Part shown: in pieces, positions 16,702 to 25,124 of the stretch
Layout: every line of letters starts with the position of its first letter
Numbering within the stretch: position 1 is the stretch's first letter
NCBI GenBank assembly: GCA_947623745.1
Contig: CANQHN010000002.1
Coordinates: 62,001 to 126,000, forward strand
Length of the DNA: 64,000 nucleotides
From: an uncultured Oscillospiraceae bacterium
Lineage (GTDB): Bacteria; Bacillota; Clostridia; Oscillospirales; Oscillospiraceae
Direction of reading: 5' to 3'
The notes under the pieces: model-generated
Databases searched by the model: none
What the model was told of the DNA's origin: nothing
What the model saw: only the letters and a program-made list of their open reading frames with translations
Made by a program: the position numbers and the translations under genes

Positions 16702-18544
16702 GGCCCAGCACCTCCATCGCCCTGTCGGCCAGGCTCTCCGCGTCCAGGCCCAGCAGCTCCCGAAGCTTTGGGACGCTGCCGTGGGTGGTGAACGTGTCCC
16801 CGGTGCTGCACAGGGCCACCTTGGCCCGGATGCCCTCCCGCCCCAGGCAGGCGGCCAGGCGGCGGCCCACACTGTTGGAGGCGATGGTGTCCTCCGCCGT
16901 CAGCAGGGCTCCGGTTTTCCGCACGCTGGCCAGGGCGATCTGCTCGGGCAGCGGGGTGATGGTGTTGAGCTTGACCACCTCGGCGCTCACCCCCCGGCCG
17001 GCCAGGATCTCCGCGGCCCTCACGGCCTGGGTGGTCATGGCGCCGTAGGACACCAGGGTCAGGTCGGTCCCCTCCCGCAGCACGGCGGCGGGAGCGCCGG
17101 AGCAGTCGGCGGTGAACTCCCCCTCGCCCCCTCTGGGGTAGCGGATGGCCACGGGGCCGGGGATATCCAGCACGGCGGTGCGCAGCATGGAGCGCAGCTC
17201 GGCAAAGCTGGCCGGGGCCAGGACGGTCATGCCGGGCACCGTGTCAAAAAAGGCGGGGTCAAAGACGCCCTGGTGGGTCTCGCCGTCCTCCCCCACCAGA
17301 CCCGCCCGGTCCACGGCAAAGACCACGTGCAGGCCGCCCAGGGCCACGTCGTGAAGGAGCATATCGTAGGAGCGCTGGAGGAAGGTGGAGTACACGGCAA
17401 ACACGGGGATCATCCCCTGTTTGGCGAGCCCCGCGGCCATGGATACGGCGCACCCCTCCGCGATGCCCACATCGAAGCACCGCTTGGGGAACTCCCGCTT
17501 GAACCCCTCCAGCCCCGTGCCGGTGAGCATGGCGGCGGTGAGGGCACACACCCGCCTGTCCTCCCGGGCCAGCCGGACCAGCTCCGCGCCGAACACGGAG
17601 GAGAAGCTGTCTCCGGCGGGCTTTTTCAGCGCGCCGGTGTCCGGGTCGTAGGGGCCGACGCCGTGAAAGACGTCCGGATTGGTCTGTGCAGGTGTAAAGC
17701 CTTTCCCCTTTATGGTCCGCACGTGGAGCAGGACGGGCTCGTTCAAATCCTTGGCATAGCGCAGCAGCTTGGTCAGTTCGGCCACGTCGTGGCCGTCCAC
17801 GGGCCCCATGTAGTAGAAGCCCATGTCCTCGAACATGCTGCTGGGGAGGATGGTCTGCTTGAACGCTTTTTTCAGGCGGTGTGTAAAGCGGTACACCTTG
17901 CGCCCGATCCAGGTCAGTCCCATCACCTTCCGGTAGCCCTTTTTGAAGGTGAGATACTGGGGCTTGAGCCGCTGGCGGGCCAGGTGCTCCGCCACGCCGC
18001 CCACATTCTTGGTGATGGACATACCGTTGTCGTTGAGAATGACGATCATGGGCTCCCCGCTCTGCCCGGCGTTGGACAGCCCCTCGTAGGCCAGCCCGCC
18101 GGTGAGGGCGCCGTCCCCCAGCAGGGCCAGCACGTGGTAGTCCTCCCCCAGCAGGGTGCGGGCCCGGGCCATCCCCACCGCCACCGCCACCGAGTTGGAG
18201 GCGTGGCCGGCGATGAAGGCGTCGTGGACGCTCTCCGAGGGCTTGGGAAACCCGGAGATGCCCCCGAACTGCCGCAGGGAGGACATCTCCTCCCGCCGGC
18301 CGGTGAGCATCTTATGGGTGTAGCACTGGTGCCCCACGTCAAAGACCAGCCGGTCCACGCTGGTGTCGAACACCCGGTGGATGGCCACGGTCAGCTCCAC
18401 GCTGCCCAGGTTGGAGGCCAGATGGCCCCCGGTCTGGGCCACGTCCTGGATCAGCTCCGCCCGCAGCTCGTCGCACAGCTGTGCGGCCTGGGCGTCGCTG
18501 AGGTCCGCCAGGATGGGGCGGTATCGTTTTTGCGTATCCGGCAT
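16694..18544 (-). CDS. dxs: 1-Deoxy-D-xylulose-5-phosphate synthase
   Basis: 616 residues. A thiamine-diphosphate enzyme that joins pyruvate and glyceraldehyde-3-phosphate, the first step of the MEP isoprenoid route. TPP motif GDGALTGGLAYEGLSN (about 147-162), His in VGHQCYTHK, GHASNSVAVA near 115, the transketolase middle domain with DRAGLVGEDG.THQG near 420, and the C-terminal domain ending in GSVPKLRELLGLD. RBS GGAGG. It sits with ispA in the operon, so both early isoprenoid steps are co-transcribed. Confidence 0.96.
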   Translation of the reverse strand: MPDTQKRYRPILADLSDAQAAQLCDELRAELIQDVAQTGGHLASNLGSVELTVAIHRVFDTSVDRLVFDVGHQCYTHKMLTGRREEMSSLRQFGGISGFPKPSESVHDAFIAGHASNSVAVAVGMARARTLLGEDYHVLALLGDGALTGGLAYEGLSNAGQSGEPMIVILNDNGMSITKNVGGVAEHLARQRLKPQYLTFKKGYRKVMGLTWIGRKVYRFTHRLKKAFKQTILPSSMFEDMGFYYMGPVDGHDVAELTKLLRYAKDLNEPVLLHVRTIKGKGFTPAQTNPDVFHGVGPYDPDTGALKKPAGDSFSSVFGAELVRLAREDRRVCALTAAMLTGTGLEGFKREFPKRCFDVGIAEGCAVSMAAGLAKQGMIPVFAVYSTFLQRSYDMLLHDVALGGLHVVFAVDRAGLVGEDGETHQGVFDPAFFDTVPGMTVLAPASFAELRSMLRTAVLDIPGPVAIRYPRGGEGEFTADCSGAPAAVLREGTDLTLVSYGAMTTQAVRAAEILAGRGVSAEVVKLNTITPLPEQIALASVRKTGALLTAEDTIASNSVGRRLAACLGREGIRAKVALCSTGDTFTTHGSVPKLRELLGLDAESLADRAMEVLGRG

Positions 18545-18570
18545 AGAAAAACCTCCGGGAATCTATGGCG

Positions 18571-19062
18571 TCAGCCGTACAGCTGTACGCCGAACCAGCC
18601 GATGCAGCAGCCCAGGATGGCGCCCATCAGCACTTGGAGCGGGGTGTGGCCCAGCAGCTCCTTGAGCTCCTCGCCCAGCAGCTCCGGGGAGATGTCCTCC
18701 CAGCTCTCCAGAATGCGGTTGAGCACCTTGGCCTGCTCCCCCGCGGCGCGGCGGACGTTGCAGGCGTCGTACATCACCACCAGGGCCAGCACCGCCGCCA
18801 GGGCGAAGGACACGCTGGAGAAGCCCTGCAAACGGCCCACGGCCATGGCGGTGGCGCACACCAGGGCGGAGTGGGAGCTGGGCATCCCGCCGCTGCTCAG
18901 GGCCAGCCTGATGTCCATGGTCCCGTGGACGCACAGGTTGATGACCACCTTGAGCAGCTGGGCCGCCAGCCAGGACAGGGCGGCCAGGTCCAACACCAGG
19001 TTGCCCGTCAGATAGGAGACGTATCTCACCACAGTCTGTCCGCTGGTCTGTAATTGCAGCAT
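18571..19062 (-). CDS. Divergent PAP2-family membrane protein (DUF212-like)
   Basis: 163 residues, five or so membrane segments. The motif SSGGMPSSHSALVCATA (about 58-74) is the hallmark of divergent PAP2/DUF212 proteins, with a later VMYDACNVRRAAGEQAKVLN. Related phosphatases cut lipid or polyprenyl phosphates, but activity in this subfamily is unproven. Its place between ispA and dxs suggests a link to polyprenyl lipid metabolism. It lies within the long operon, 26 bases before dxs. Confidence 0.85.
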   Translation of the reverse strand: MLQLQTSGQTVVRYVSYLTGNLVLDLAALSWLAAQLLKVVINLCVHGTMDIRLALSSGGMPSSHSALVCATAMAVGRLQGFSSVSFALAAVLALVVMYDACNVRRAAGEQAKVLNRILESWEDISPELLGEELKELLGHTPLQVLMGAILGCCIGWFGVQLYG

Positions 19063-19102
19063 GTGCGCTCACTCCCCGCCGGCTATGCGCCGTTTCTTTC
19101 TG

Positions 19103-19984
19103 TCAGCTGCCCCGCCGGGCCAGCTCTCCCGCCAGCCGCGTCAGGAACCGGGTGCCTCCCGGCCACGTCCCCCGCTCCAGGGCGCGGCAGGCCGCCTGGG
19201 TGTGCTCCCACACCCGCTTTTCACACTCCTCCACCCCCAGCAGTGACACATAGGTTGTCTTGCCGTTGGCGGCGTCGGAGCCGATGGGCTTGCCCAACAC
19301 CTCGGCGGTGGAGGTGACGTCCAGGATGTCGTCCTTGATCTGGAATGCCTGTCCCAGGTGGGCGGCGTACTCCTCCGCAGCGTCCAGGCAGGCGGCGTCC
19401 GCCTCCCGGCCGCCGAACGCGGCCAGCACGCCCATGACGCAGGCGGCCTTCAGCAGGGCGCCGGTCTTTCTGTCGTTGATTGCGGTCAGCTCCTCCAGGG
19501 TGCGGCTCCGGCCGTCCTCCAGGGTGTCGTAGTACTGCCCGGCGCACATCCCCTGCTCCCCGGCGGCCCGGGCCAGGACGCAGGCCGCCCCGGCCCTCGC
19601 CCGGGCGTCCGCCTGCGCGGAGAGCACCGTGTGAAAGGCCGCGGCCTGGAGGGCGTCCCCGGCCAGGGTGGCAGCGCACTCGCCGTAGACCTTGTGGCAG
19701 GTGGGCCGGCCCCGGCGCAGGTCGTCGTTGTCCATGCAGGGCAGGTCATCGTGGATGAGGGAGTAGGTGTGCAGCATCTCCAGGCCGCAGCCGAAGTCCA
19801 GGGCGTCCTCCATGGCGCCCCCCGCCGCCTGGCAGAATTTCATGGTCAAAATGGGGCGGATGCGCTTGCCCCCGGCCAGCAGGCTGTACCGCATGGCCTG
19901 CTCCAGGCCCTCCCCGGTGAAAAAGGACGCCAGACGCCCCTCCACCAGCTCCCGGGCCTGGGCCATCTCCTGCGCGAAATCCAT
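19103..19984 (-). CDS. ispA: Short-chain polyprenyl diphosphate synthase (farnesyl/geranyl type)
   Basis: 293 residues. First Asp-rich motif DDLPCMDNDDLRRG (about 83-96) and second DDILD near 223. GGKRIRP near 45 binds the homoallylic substrate. Makes farnesyl (or geranyl) diphosphate from IPP and DMAPP. Its ATG shares a base with the xseB stop (TGATG), so translation is coupled. The longer frame to 20083 is xseB sequence in another frame and was rejected. Confidence 0.93.
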   Translation of the reverse strand: MDFAQEMAQARELVEGRLASFFTGEGLEQAMRYSLLAGGKRIRPILTMKFCQAAGGAMEDALDFGCGLEMLHTYSLIHDDLPCMDNDDLRRGRPTCHKVYGECAATLAGDALQAAAFHTVLSAQADARARAGAACVLARAAGEQGMCAGQYYDTLEDGRSRTLEELTAINDRKTGALLKAACVMGVLAAFGGREADAACLDAAEEYAAHLGQAFQIKDDILDVTSTAEVLGKPIGSDAANGKTTYVSLLGVEECEKRVWEHTQAACRALERGTWPGGTRFLTRLAGELARRGS

Positions 19985-20220
19985 CACATGTCCTCCCCGA
20001 AGGGGGCCTCCACCGGCTCGCCGCCGTCGCCGGCGGTGAGCAGCTTCACCTGCTGCTCGGCCTGGTCCAGCTGGGCGGTGCACTCCCGCATCAGCTTACT
20101 GCCCTCCTCAAAGAGCTTCATGGCCTCCTCCAGGGGGGCGTCCCCCCGCTCCAGCAGGGAGACGATCTCCTCCAGCCGGGCCATGGACTGTTCAAAGGTC
20201 AGCTTTTTCTTTGCAGCCAT
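19984..20220 (-). CDS. xseB: Exonuclease VII small subunit
   Basis: 78 residues, all-helical. LTFEQSMARLEEIVSLLERGDAPLEEAMKLFEEG is the canonical XseB hairpin (quoted here by its known pattern; key residues are the LEEIV and LEEAMKLFEEG parts). Several copies coat one XseA to form the single-strand-specific exonuclease. It overlaps the end of xseA by 22 bases and ispA by one base. The C-terminal tail is acidic and probably disordered. Confidence 0.95.
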   Translation of the reverse strand: MAAKKKLTFEQSMARLEEIVSLLERGDAPLEEAMKLFEEGSKLMRECTAQLDQAEQQVKLLTAGDGGEPVEAPFGEDM

Positions 20221-21428
20221 TCCTGTTCCTTCCTTTCCTCGGCGCGGCAGTTCACAGTGCCGTCGATCAGGCGGACCGTGAGGGCGTCGCCCGGACAGAT
20301 CCCCTTTACGCTGGTGAGCACGTTCCCCTGTTCATCCGCGGCAATGGCGTAGCCCCTGGAGAGCACCTTCAGCGGGCTCATGGCGTCCAAGGCGGCGGCC
20401 AGCCGCCCCTGGCGCTGTCTCTGCCCGGCCAGGATGCGGCGGAGGGCGCCGGCCATGCGCTCCGCCTGGTAGTCCAGCTGCATCCGCCGCTCCCGGAACA
20501 GCCCGCCGGGCTGGGAGAAGGGGCGGCTGTCCGCCAGACGTTGCAAGTCCCGGCGGCGCTGGGAGAGGGTGCGCTCCAGCCCCCGCCCCAGGCGGGGCGC
20601 GGCGGCGCGCAGCCAGGCATACAGCTCCGCCTGGTCAGGGACGGCCAGCTCCGCGGCGTTGGACGGGGTGGCCGCCCGCAGGTCGGCCGCGAAGTCAGCG
20701 ATGGTCACGTCTGGCTCGTGGCCCACGGCGGAGATGACGGGGATCCGGGAGCGGGCGATGGCCCGGGCCACTATCTCCTCATTGAAGGCCCACAGCTCCT
20801 CCATGGAGCCGCCGCCCCGTCCGGTGATGATCAGGTCGGCCACCCGTTGCCAGTTGGCCCAGTCAATGGCAGCAGCGATCTCCTCCGCCGCCCCCTCCCC
20901 TTGGACCCGGACGGGGAGGACATACACCCCGGCGGAGGGCCAGCGGGCCCCCAGGATGCGGATCATGTCCCGCACCGCCGCGCCGGCAGGCGAGGTCACC
21001 AGGGCGATGCGCTCCGGGTAGGCCGGGAGGGGCTTCTTCCGATTCTGGTCGAACAGGCCCTCCCGGAACAGCTTCTCTTTCAGCTGCTCAAAGGCCAGGT
21101 GCAGGTCCCCCGCCCCCTCGGGGATGAGGCGGGAACAGTAGAGCTGGTACTGGCCGTCCCGGGGAAAGACGGTGATCCGCCCGGCGGCCACCACCTGCAT
21201 CCCGTTTTGGGGCCGGAACCGCAGGGAGGCGGCGTCCCCCCGGAACATGACGCAGCGCAGAGCGCCCTCTGCGTCCTTCAGTGTAAAGTAGTGGTGCCTG
21301 GAGGGGTAGAGCTTGTAGTTGGACACCTCGCCCCGGACCAGGATGCCGGACAGCACCCGGTCCCGGTCCATGAAGCTCTTGATATACTGCCCCACCTGGG
21401 AGGGGGTGAACACGGTCTGTTCCATCAT
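20199..21428 (-). CDS. xseA: Exonuclease VII large subunit
   Basis: 409 residues. N-terminal OB-fold (1-100; LVRGEVSNYK, HYFTLKD), then the catalytic domain with RIALVTSPAGAAVRDMI, DLIITGRGGGSMEELWAFN and PVISAVGHEPDVTIADFAAD, and a coiled-coil region (about 260-370) that binds XseB, ending LSRGYAIA. Degrades single-stranded DNA from both ends. Start placed at the first of two ATGs (21428) behind GGGAGG; the longer frame is the upstream gene. Overlaps that gene by 4 bases. Confidence 0.95.
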   Translation of the reverse strand: MMEQTVFTPSQVGQYIKSFMDRDRVLSGILVRGEVSNYKLYPSRHHYFTLKDAEGALRCVMFRGDAASLRFRPQNGMQVVAAGRITVFPRDGQYQLYCSRLIPEGAGDLHLAFEQLKEKLFREGLFDQNRKKPLPAYPERIALVTSPAGAAVRDMIRILGARWPSAGVYVLPVRVQGEGAAEEIAAAIDWANWQRVADLIITGRGGGSMEELWAFNEEIVARAIARSRIPVISAVGHEPDVTIADFAADLRAATPSNAAELAVPDQAELYAWLRAAAPRLGRGLERTLSQRRRDLQRLADSRPFSQPGGLFRERRMQLDYQAERMAGALRRILAGQRQRQGRLAAALDAMSPLKVLSRGYAIAADEQGNVLTSVKGICPGDALTVRLIDGTVNCRAEERKEQEWLQRKS

Positions 21429-22366
21429 AGGCCCGCCTCCCCCGCCTCCAGGGCCCGCCAGGTCAGGACGGCGGTCCCCATGGCGTTGTCCGTGGAGTAT
21501 TGGGGCTGGGCAAAGACCGCCCCGCACTCGCCCTCCAGGGCGGCGCGCAGCCGGGTGTTGGAGGCCACACCGCCGGAGCACAGCACCGGCAGGCCGGGGT
21601 AGGCGCGCTGGGCCGCCTGGGTGGCGCGGAGCACCACACTGGTCACGGTGTCGATGGTGAAGCGGGCGATGTTGGCTGCCTTCTCCCCGTCCTCCCACAT
21701 GGCCTTCACGATGTTCTCCATCCCGGACAGGGAAAATGTGAAGTTATTCAGCTTTACAGTTCGCTCCAGGCGGGCGTCCGCCTGGCTGTACAGCGCATCC
21801 AGGGCCCTGCCCGCCGGGAACGGCAGTCCCAGCAGCACCCCTGTGCGGTCGATGAGCTGGCCGGCGGAGATATCGCTGGTGCCGCCCAAAATCTCGGCCC
21901 GCACCGCCACCCCCTCCGGCTCCACTTTTAAGAGCTCGGTGGTGCCGCCGGACAGGTGCCAGGCCAAAAAGGGCCGCTCCAGCAGGTCCAGCCGCCCGGC
22001 GCTCCAGGCCGCGGCGGCCAGGTGGCCCTGCTGGTGGGAAAATTCGTAACAGGGCACACCCAGGGTGCGGGCGATGGACCGGGCCTGGGAGGTCCCGGCC
22101 AGGAAACAGGGCATGTAGGAGCCCTCCACCGCCCGGGGGCGGCTGCTGGCTCCCACCGCCTGGATGCCGCTGAGCAGATCCTTCTCCCAGAGCTGGGCCA
22201 ACAGATCAGGCAGCTGCCTGACGTGCTGAAACAGCGCGTCGCTCTGGCGCAGGCCCAGCTCGCCGGGGCGCACCTGGAGCAGCTTCCCCGCGTTGAAGCC
22301 CTCCGCCCCATCATAGACGGCGGCGGAGGTGGTGTAGTTGCTGGTATCAAGGGCAAGCACCCGCAT
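21425..22366 (-). CDS. TsaD/Gcp-like M22-family paralogue
   Basis: 313 residues of the ASKHA-fold Kae1/TsaD superfamily. Opens LALDTSNYTTSAAVYDG and has HQQGHLAAA (metal-binding His pair), SGGTTELL, and GGVASNTRLR near the C-terminus. Genuine TsaD, which makes the t6A modification of tRNA, is usually about 340 residues with a different opening, so this looks like the shorter clostridial paralogue. Its function is not established. It sits in the nusB operon between nusB and xseA, where B. subtilis has folD. Cytoplasmic. Confidence 0.8.
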   Translation of the reverse strand: MRVLALDTSNYTTSAAVYDGAEGFNAGKLLQVRPGELGLRQSDALFQHVRQLPDLLAQLWEKDLLSGIQAVGASSRPRAVEGSYMPCFLAGTSQARSIARTLGVPCYEFSHQQGHLAAAAWSAGRLDLLERPFLAWHLSGGTTELLKVEPEGVAVRAEILGGTSDISAGQLIDRTGVLLGLPFPAGRALDALYSQADARLERTVKLNNFTFSLSGMENIVKAMWEDGEKAANIARFTIDTVTSVVLRATQAAQRAYPGLPVLCSGGVASNTRLRAALEGECGAVFAQPQYSTDNAMGTAVLTWRALEAGEAGL

Positions 22367-22369
22367 GGC

Positions 22370-22855
22370 TCATCCCTCCGCCTGGGGCTTGTCCGGCTTG
22401 GGGGGCGTGTCGGAGAACTCCGCCCGGGCAAAGGAGCCCAAAATGCCGTTGACGAAGGAGACCACCTCCGCCGGCTCGTAGCGCTTGGCGATATCCACCG
22501 CGGCGTTGATGGCGGCGGCGTTGGGTACGTCGGGCATATACAGCACCTCGTACATTGCGGTGCGCATCACGGCGGCGGCCATGCGGGGGATGCGCTCAAA
22601 CTTCCAGCCCACCGCGTACTGGCTGATGTAGCCGTCCAGCTCCGGGCCATGGAGGTAGACCCCCTGGACCAGCCGGCGGATGTAGTCGGCCTGCTTCTGG
22701 TTGGGGAACTCGGCGTAGAGGGCGCTCTCCTCCCCCAGCTGGGCAAAGCGCTCCGGGGTCAGTTCAGCGTCCAGCAGCGTCTGGGCGTCGCCGCCGGTAA
22801 AGGCCAGCTGGAACACCAGGTGGACGGCGATCTCGCGGGCAGTGTTTCTCGTCAT
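22370..22855 (-). CDS. nusB: Transcription antitermination factor NusB
   Basis: 161 residues, all-helical. Begins TRNTAREIAVHLVFQLAF and has the RRLVQGV and NAAVDIAKRYEPAEVVSFVNGILGSF segments that define NusB. Binds boxA RNA with NusE (S10) during rRNA transcription. The last 15 residues (DTPPKPDKPQAEG) are a disordered tail. First gene of the long leftward operon. RBS GGAG at a good distance. I see no convincing promoter in the 90 bases upstream. Confidence 0.95.
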   Translation of the reverse strand: MTRNTAREIAVHLVFQLAFTGGDAQTLLDAELTPERFAQLGEESALYAEFPNQKQADYIRRLVQGVYLHGPELDGYISQYAVGWKFERIPRMAAAVMRTAMYEVLYMPDVPNAAAINAAVDIAKRYEPAEVVSFVNGILGSFARAEFSDTPPKPDKPQAEG

Positions 22856-22945
22856 GGGGACTCCTCCAAAATATGGTTCTTCGGCGCGGAACGCGGTGGA
22901 TTCAAATCAAGGCAACAGTGATATTATACAGGAATATGCAAGGAA

Positions 22946-22984
22946 AAGGAACCCCCAAATTTGCATTCGGGGGTCCCTTTTTCC
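22946..22984 (-). terminator. Terminator after SleB-family gene
   Basis: CCCCC (22952-22956)/GGGGG (22969-22973) stem extended by flanking GGA/TCC pairs, with TTCCTTTTCC after it in the leftward direction. Confidence 0.6.
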
Positions 22985-22992
22985 CGTTTTTG

Positions 22993-24090
22993 TTATCCGT
23001 AAAAATTATGACCGCCGATCCGGCCCAGGGCGGGGCGCACGCCGATGGCCCAGCTGTTGGGCATGGAGTCGAAGTAGAGGGCGCCGCGCACCTCCTCCAC
23101 CACGGCGCCGTCCAGCACCAGCTTGGCGGCAAGCACGCTGCTCTCGTTGGGGACGCGATCGGCCAGAGCGCCGTTGGCGTAGGTGGTGAACTGGTTGGGC
23201 GCGGCCAGCACCTCCTCGATGGTGTTGGGGAAGAGCGGGTTAGCCACCCGGTTCAAAATGACGTTGCCCACGGCCACCTGGCCCTTGAGGGGCTGATTGC
23301 CGCTCTCCGCGTAGATGATGCGGCTGAGCCAGAACAGGGACTCCGGGTCGTAGACCTCCCACGCGCTGGCAAGCACGCCGTCCCCCCGGGTGACCCGGAT
23401 GGTATCGGTGGCCCCGTCCCAGGTCAGCTGGGCGTCGAAGGCCTCGGTGAGGACCTTCAGCGGGACGGTCAGCCGGCCGTCCGACATCTGGACGCCGTCC
23501 TGGACATATAGGTACCGGTCATTTGCCTGGATGTAAAAGGCGTCCGCCTGGGCCTTGATGGTCAGGCCGGGGGCGGTGACGGTGGCGGTGCGGCTGCCCT
23601 GGTCCCAGGCCGTCCTGGCGCTGGCGGAGAGGGCGCCGGCGGTGTCCGCCAGGACCACGTAGGTCACGCCGTTCTGGAGGGTGCGGCCGGTGCTCAGGGG
23701 GGCGGGGGTCCCGTCAATGAGGAAACCGGCATCTCCGGTGACCTGGGGCGCGGCAGGGTTTTCCTCCGGCTGGGTGCCGGGCTCCTCCTCCGGCCCGGGG
23801 TCCGGCGCGGGCTCCAATTCGGGGGCGGGGTCCTGCTCGGGCTCCTCCTCCGGCTTTTGCTCGGGAACGGGGTCCTGCTCGGGGGCGGGCTGGGTGTCGT
23901 CCTCCTCGGGCGGGACCTCAGGCTGCATCTGCGAGGGGTCGTAGTACCGGCCCTCCAGGCCCTCCGGGTCCCGGTACTCCCAGACGATGTCCTCATCCTC
24001 CGGAACATCCAGGCCGGTCTGGGCGCTGGCGCCCATCAGCAGCAGCATGGCCACCCCGCACAGCAGGACGGAGATCAGCTTGCGCTTCAT
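22993..24090 (-). CDS. Secreted SleB-type cell wall hydrolase with copper-amine-oxidase-like N domain
   Basis: 365 residues. Signal peptide (1-24), a long Pro/Glu/Asp repeat linker (about 45-115), a copper-amine-oxidase-N-like substrate/wall module (about 120-235; FLIDGTPAPL, GRLTVPLKVL), then a SleB hydrolase domain (about 245-365) with catalytic Glu in IIYAESGNQPLKGQVAVGNVILNR and the closing FDSMPN...IGGHNFYG. SleB enzymes cleave spore cortex or vegetative peptidoglycan. Three TGTAAC repeats lie 60 bases upstream, a site type known for regulators of wall hydrolases. Monocistronic. Confidence 0.9.
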   Translation of the reverse strand: MKRKLISVLLCGVAMLLLMGASAQTGLDVPEDEDIVWEYRDPEGLEGRYYDPSQMQPEVPPEEDDTQPAPEQDPVPEQKPEEEPEQDPAPELEPAPDPGPEEEPGTQPEENPAAPQVTGDAGFLIDGTPAPLSTGRTLQNGVTYVVLADTAGALSASARTAWDQGSRTATVTAPGLTIKAQADAFYIQANDRYLYVQDGVQMSDGRLTVPLKVLTEAFDAQLTWDGATDTIRVTRGDGVLASAWEVYDPESLFWLSRIIYAESGNQPLKGQVAVGNVILNRVANPLFPNTIEEVLAAPNQFTTYANGALADRVPNESSVLAAKLVLDGAVVEEVRGALYFDSMPNSWAIGVRPALGRIGGHNFYG

Positions 24091-24150
24091 ATTCGATTCT
24101 CCTTAACAACAAAAAATGGTGTCAAATTGGCAACAGTTTTCTGGTGTGAT

Positions 24151-24189
24151 TGTAACCGTTTTGTAACTGTATTGTAACCATTTCGTAAG
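24151..24189 (-). promoter_or_regulatory. Triple TGTAAC repeat, OmpR/WalR-type operator
   Basis: TGTAAC at 24151-24156, 24162-24167 and 24173-24178, each separated by 5 bases (11-bp period), then a degenerate fourth copy (CGTAAG, 24184-24189). Two such hexamers fit the published WalR consensus TGTWAH-N5-TGTWAH, and also resemble PhoP boxes. They lie 60-100 bases upstream of the SleB gene. Confidence 0.6.
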
Positions 24190-24320
24190 AATCGCGCAAG
24201 GGCAAAAATCACTAGATATCCCGCGGCATTCTTGTGTATATTTTCGGCTTTCCACAGGTATAATTCAAATTTTTTGGTTTTTTTCTCCATTTTGACAGGG
24301 GCAGACACCTCACAAGACGG

Positions 24321-24355
24321 TAAAAACGCCGCCGGACGAGCCTGCGTCCGGCGGC
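24321..24355 (-). terminator. Terminator of metF-tcdA unit
   Basis: 11-bp perfect stem (24328-24338 with 24344-24354), with GTTTTTA following in the leftward reading. Confidence 0.85.
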
Positions 24356-24370
24356 AGATCTGCTCGGTGT

Positions 24371-25108
24371 TCACCGGCCCGGCACTCCGGCCAGGTCCCG
24401 GATCACCTCGCCGGCCAGGACCAGCCCGGCGGCAGCGGGGACAAAGGCGGTGCTGCCCGGCACCGGGCGGCGGGACCCTGGCTCCTCCCCCTCCTGGGGC
24501 GCGTCCGCGTCCTCCAGCGGGACAAGGGGCGGCTCTCTGGAGTAGACCACCTTCAGGCTTTTGATCCCCCGCTTTTTCAGCTCCTTGCGCATGATCCGGG
24601 CCAGGGGGCACACGCTGGTCTGATAGAGGTCCGCCACCTCAAACGCGCTGGGGTCCAGCTTGTTCCCGGCGCCCATGCTGCTGATGATGGGCACCCCGGC
24701 GCGCTGGGCCTGCTCCACCAGGGCCAGCTTGCCGGTGACGGTGTCGATGGCGTCCACCACGTAGCTGTACCGGGTGAAATCGAACCGGGGCGCCGTCTCC
24801 GGGGTGTAAAAGGTCCTGTAGATGCGGACCACGCAGTTCGGGTTGATCTCCAGAACGCGCTCCCGGGCCGCGTCCACCTTGTACTCCCCCACCGTCCGGT
24901 GGGTGGCCAGGATCTGGCGGTTCAGGTTGGACAGGCTCACCCGGTCGTGGTCAATCAAATCCAGTTGTCCCACCCCGCTGCGGGCCAGGGCCTCCACCAC
25001 ATAGCCTCCCACGCCGCCTACGCCGAACACGGCCACGCGGGCGCGGGACAGGCGCTCCATCCCCTCCCGGCCCAGGAGGAGCCTGGTGCGGGAAAACTGA
25101 TCGCTCAT
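24371..25108 (-). CDS. tcdA: tRNA threonylcarbamoyladenosine dehydratase
   Basis: 245 residues, E1/ThiF-like. ATP loop GVGGVGGYVVEALARSGVG (about 30-48), LSNLNRQ, VDAIDTVTGKLAL and the Cys in SVCPLARIMRKELKKRGI. TcdA (CsdL/YgdL) converts t6A in tRNA to the cyclic form. Sixteen bases after metF, in one transcript. RBS is GGGAGGGG inside the gap. Confidence 0.9.
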   Translation of the reverse strand: MSDQFSRTRLLLGREGMERLSRARVAVFGVGGVGGYVVEALARSGVGQLDLIDHDRVSLSNLNRQILATHRTVGEYKVDAARERVLEINPNCVVRIYRTFYTPETAPRFDFTRYSYVVDAIDTVTGKLALVEQAQRAGVPIISSMGAGNKLDPSAFEVADLYQTSVCPLARIMRKELKKRGIKSLKVVYSREPPLVPLEDADAPQEGEEPGSRRPVPGSTAFVPAAAGLVLAGEVIRDLAGVPGR

Positions 25109-25124
25109 CTGTTCCCCTCCCGGC

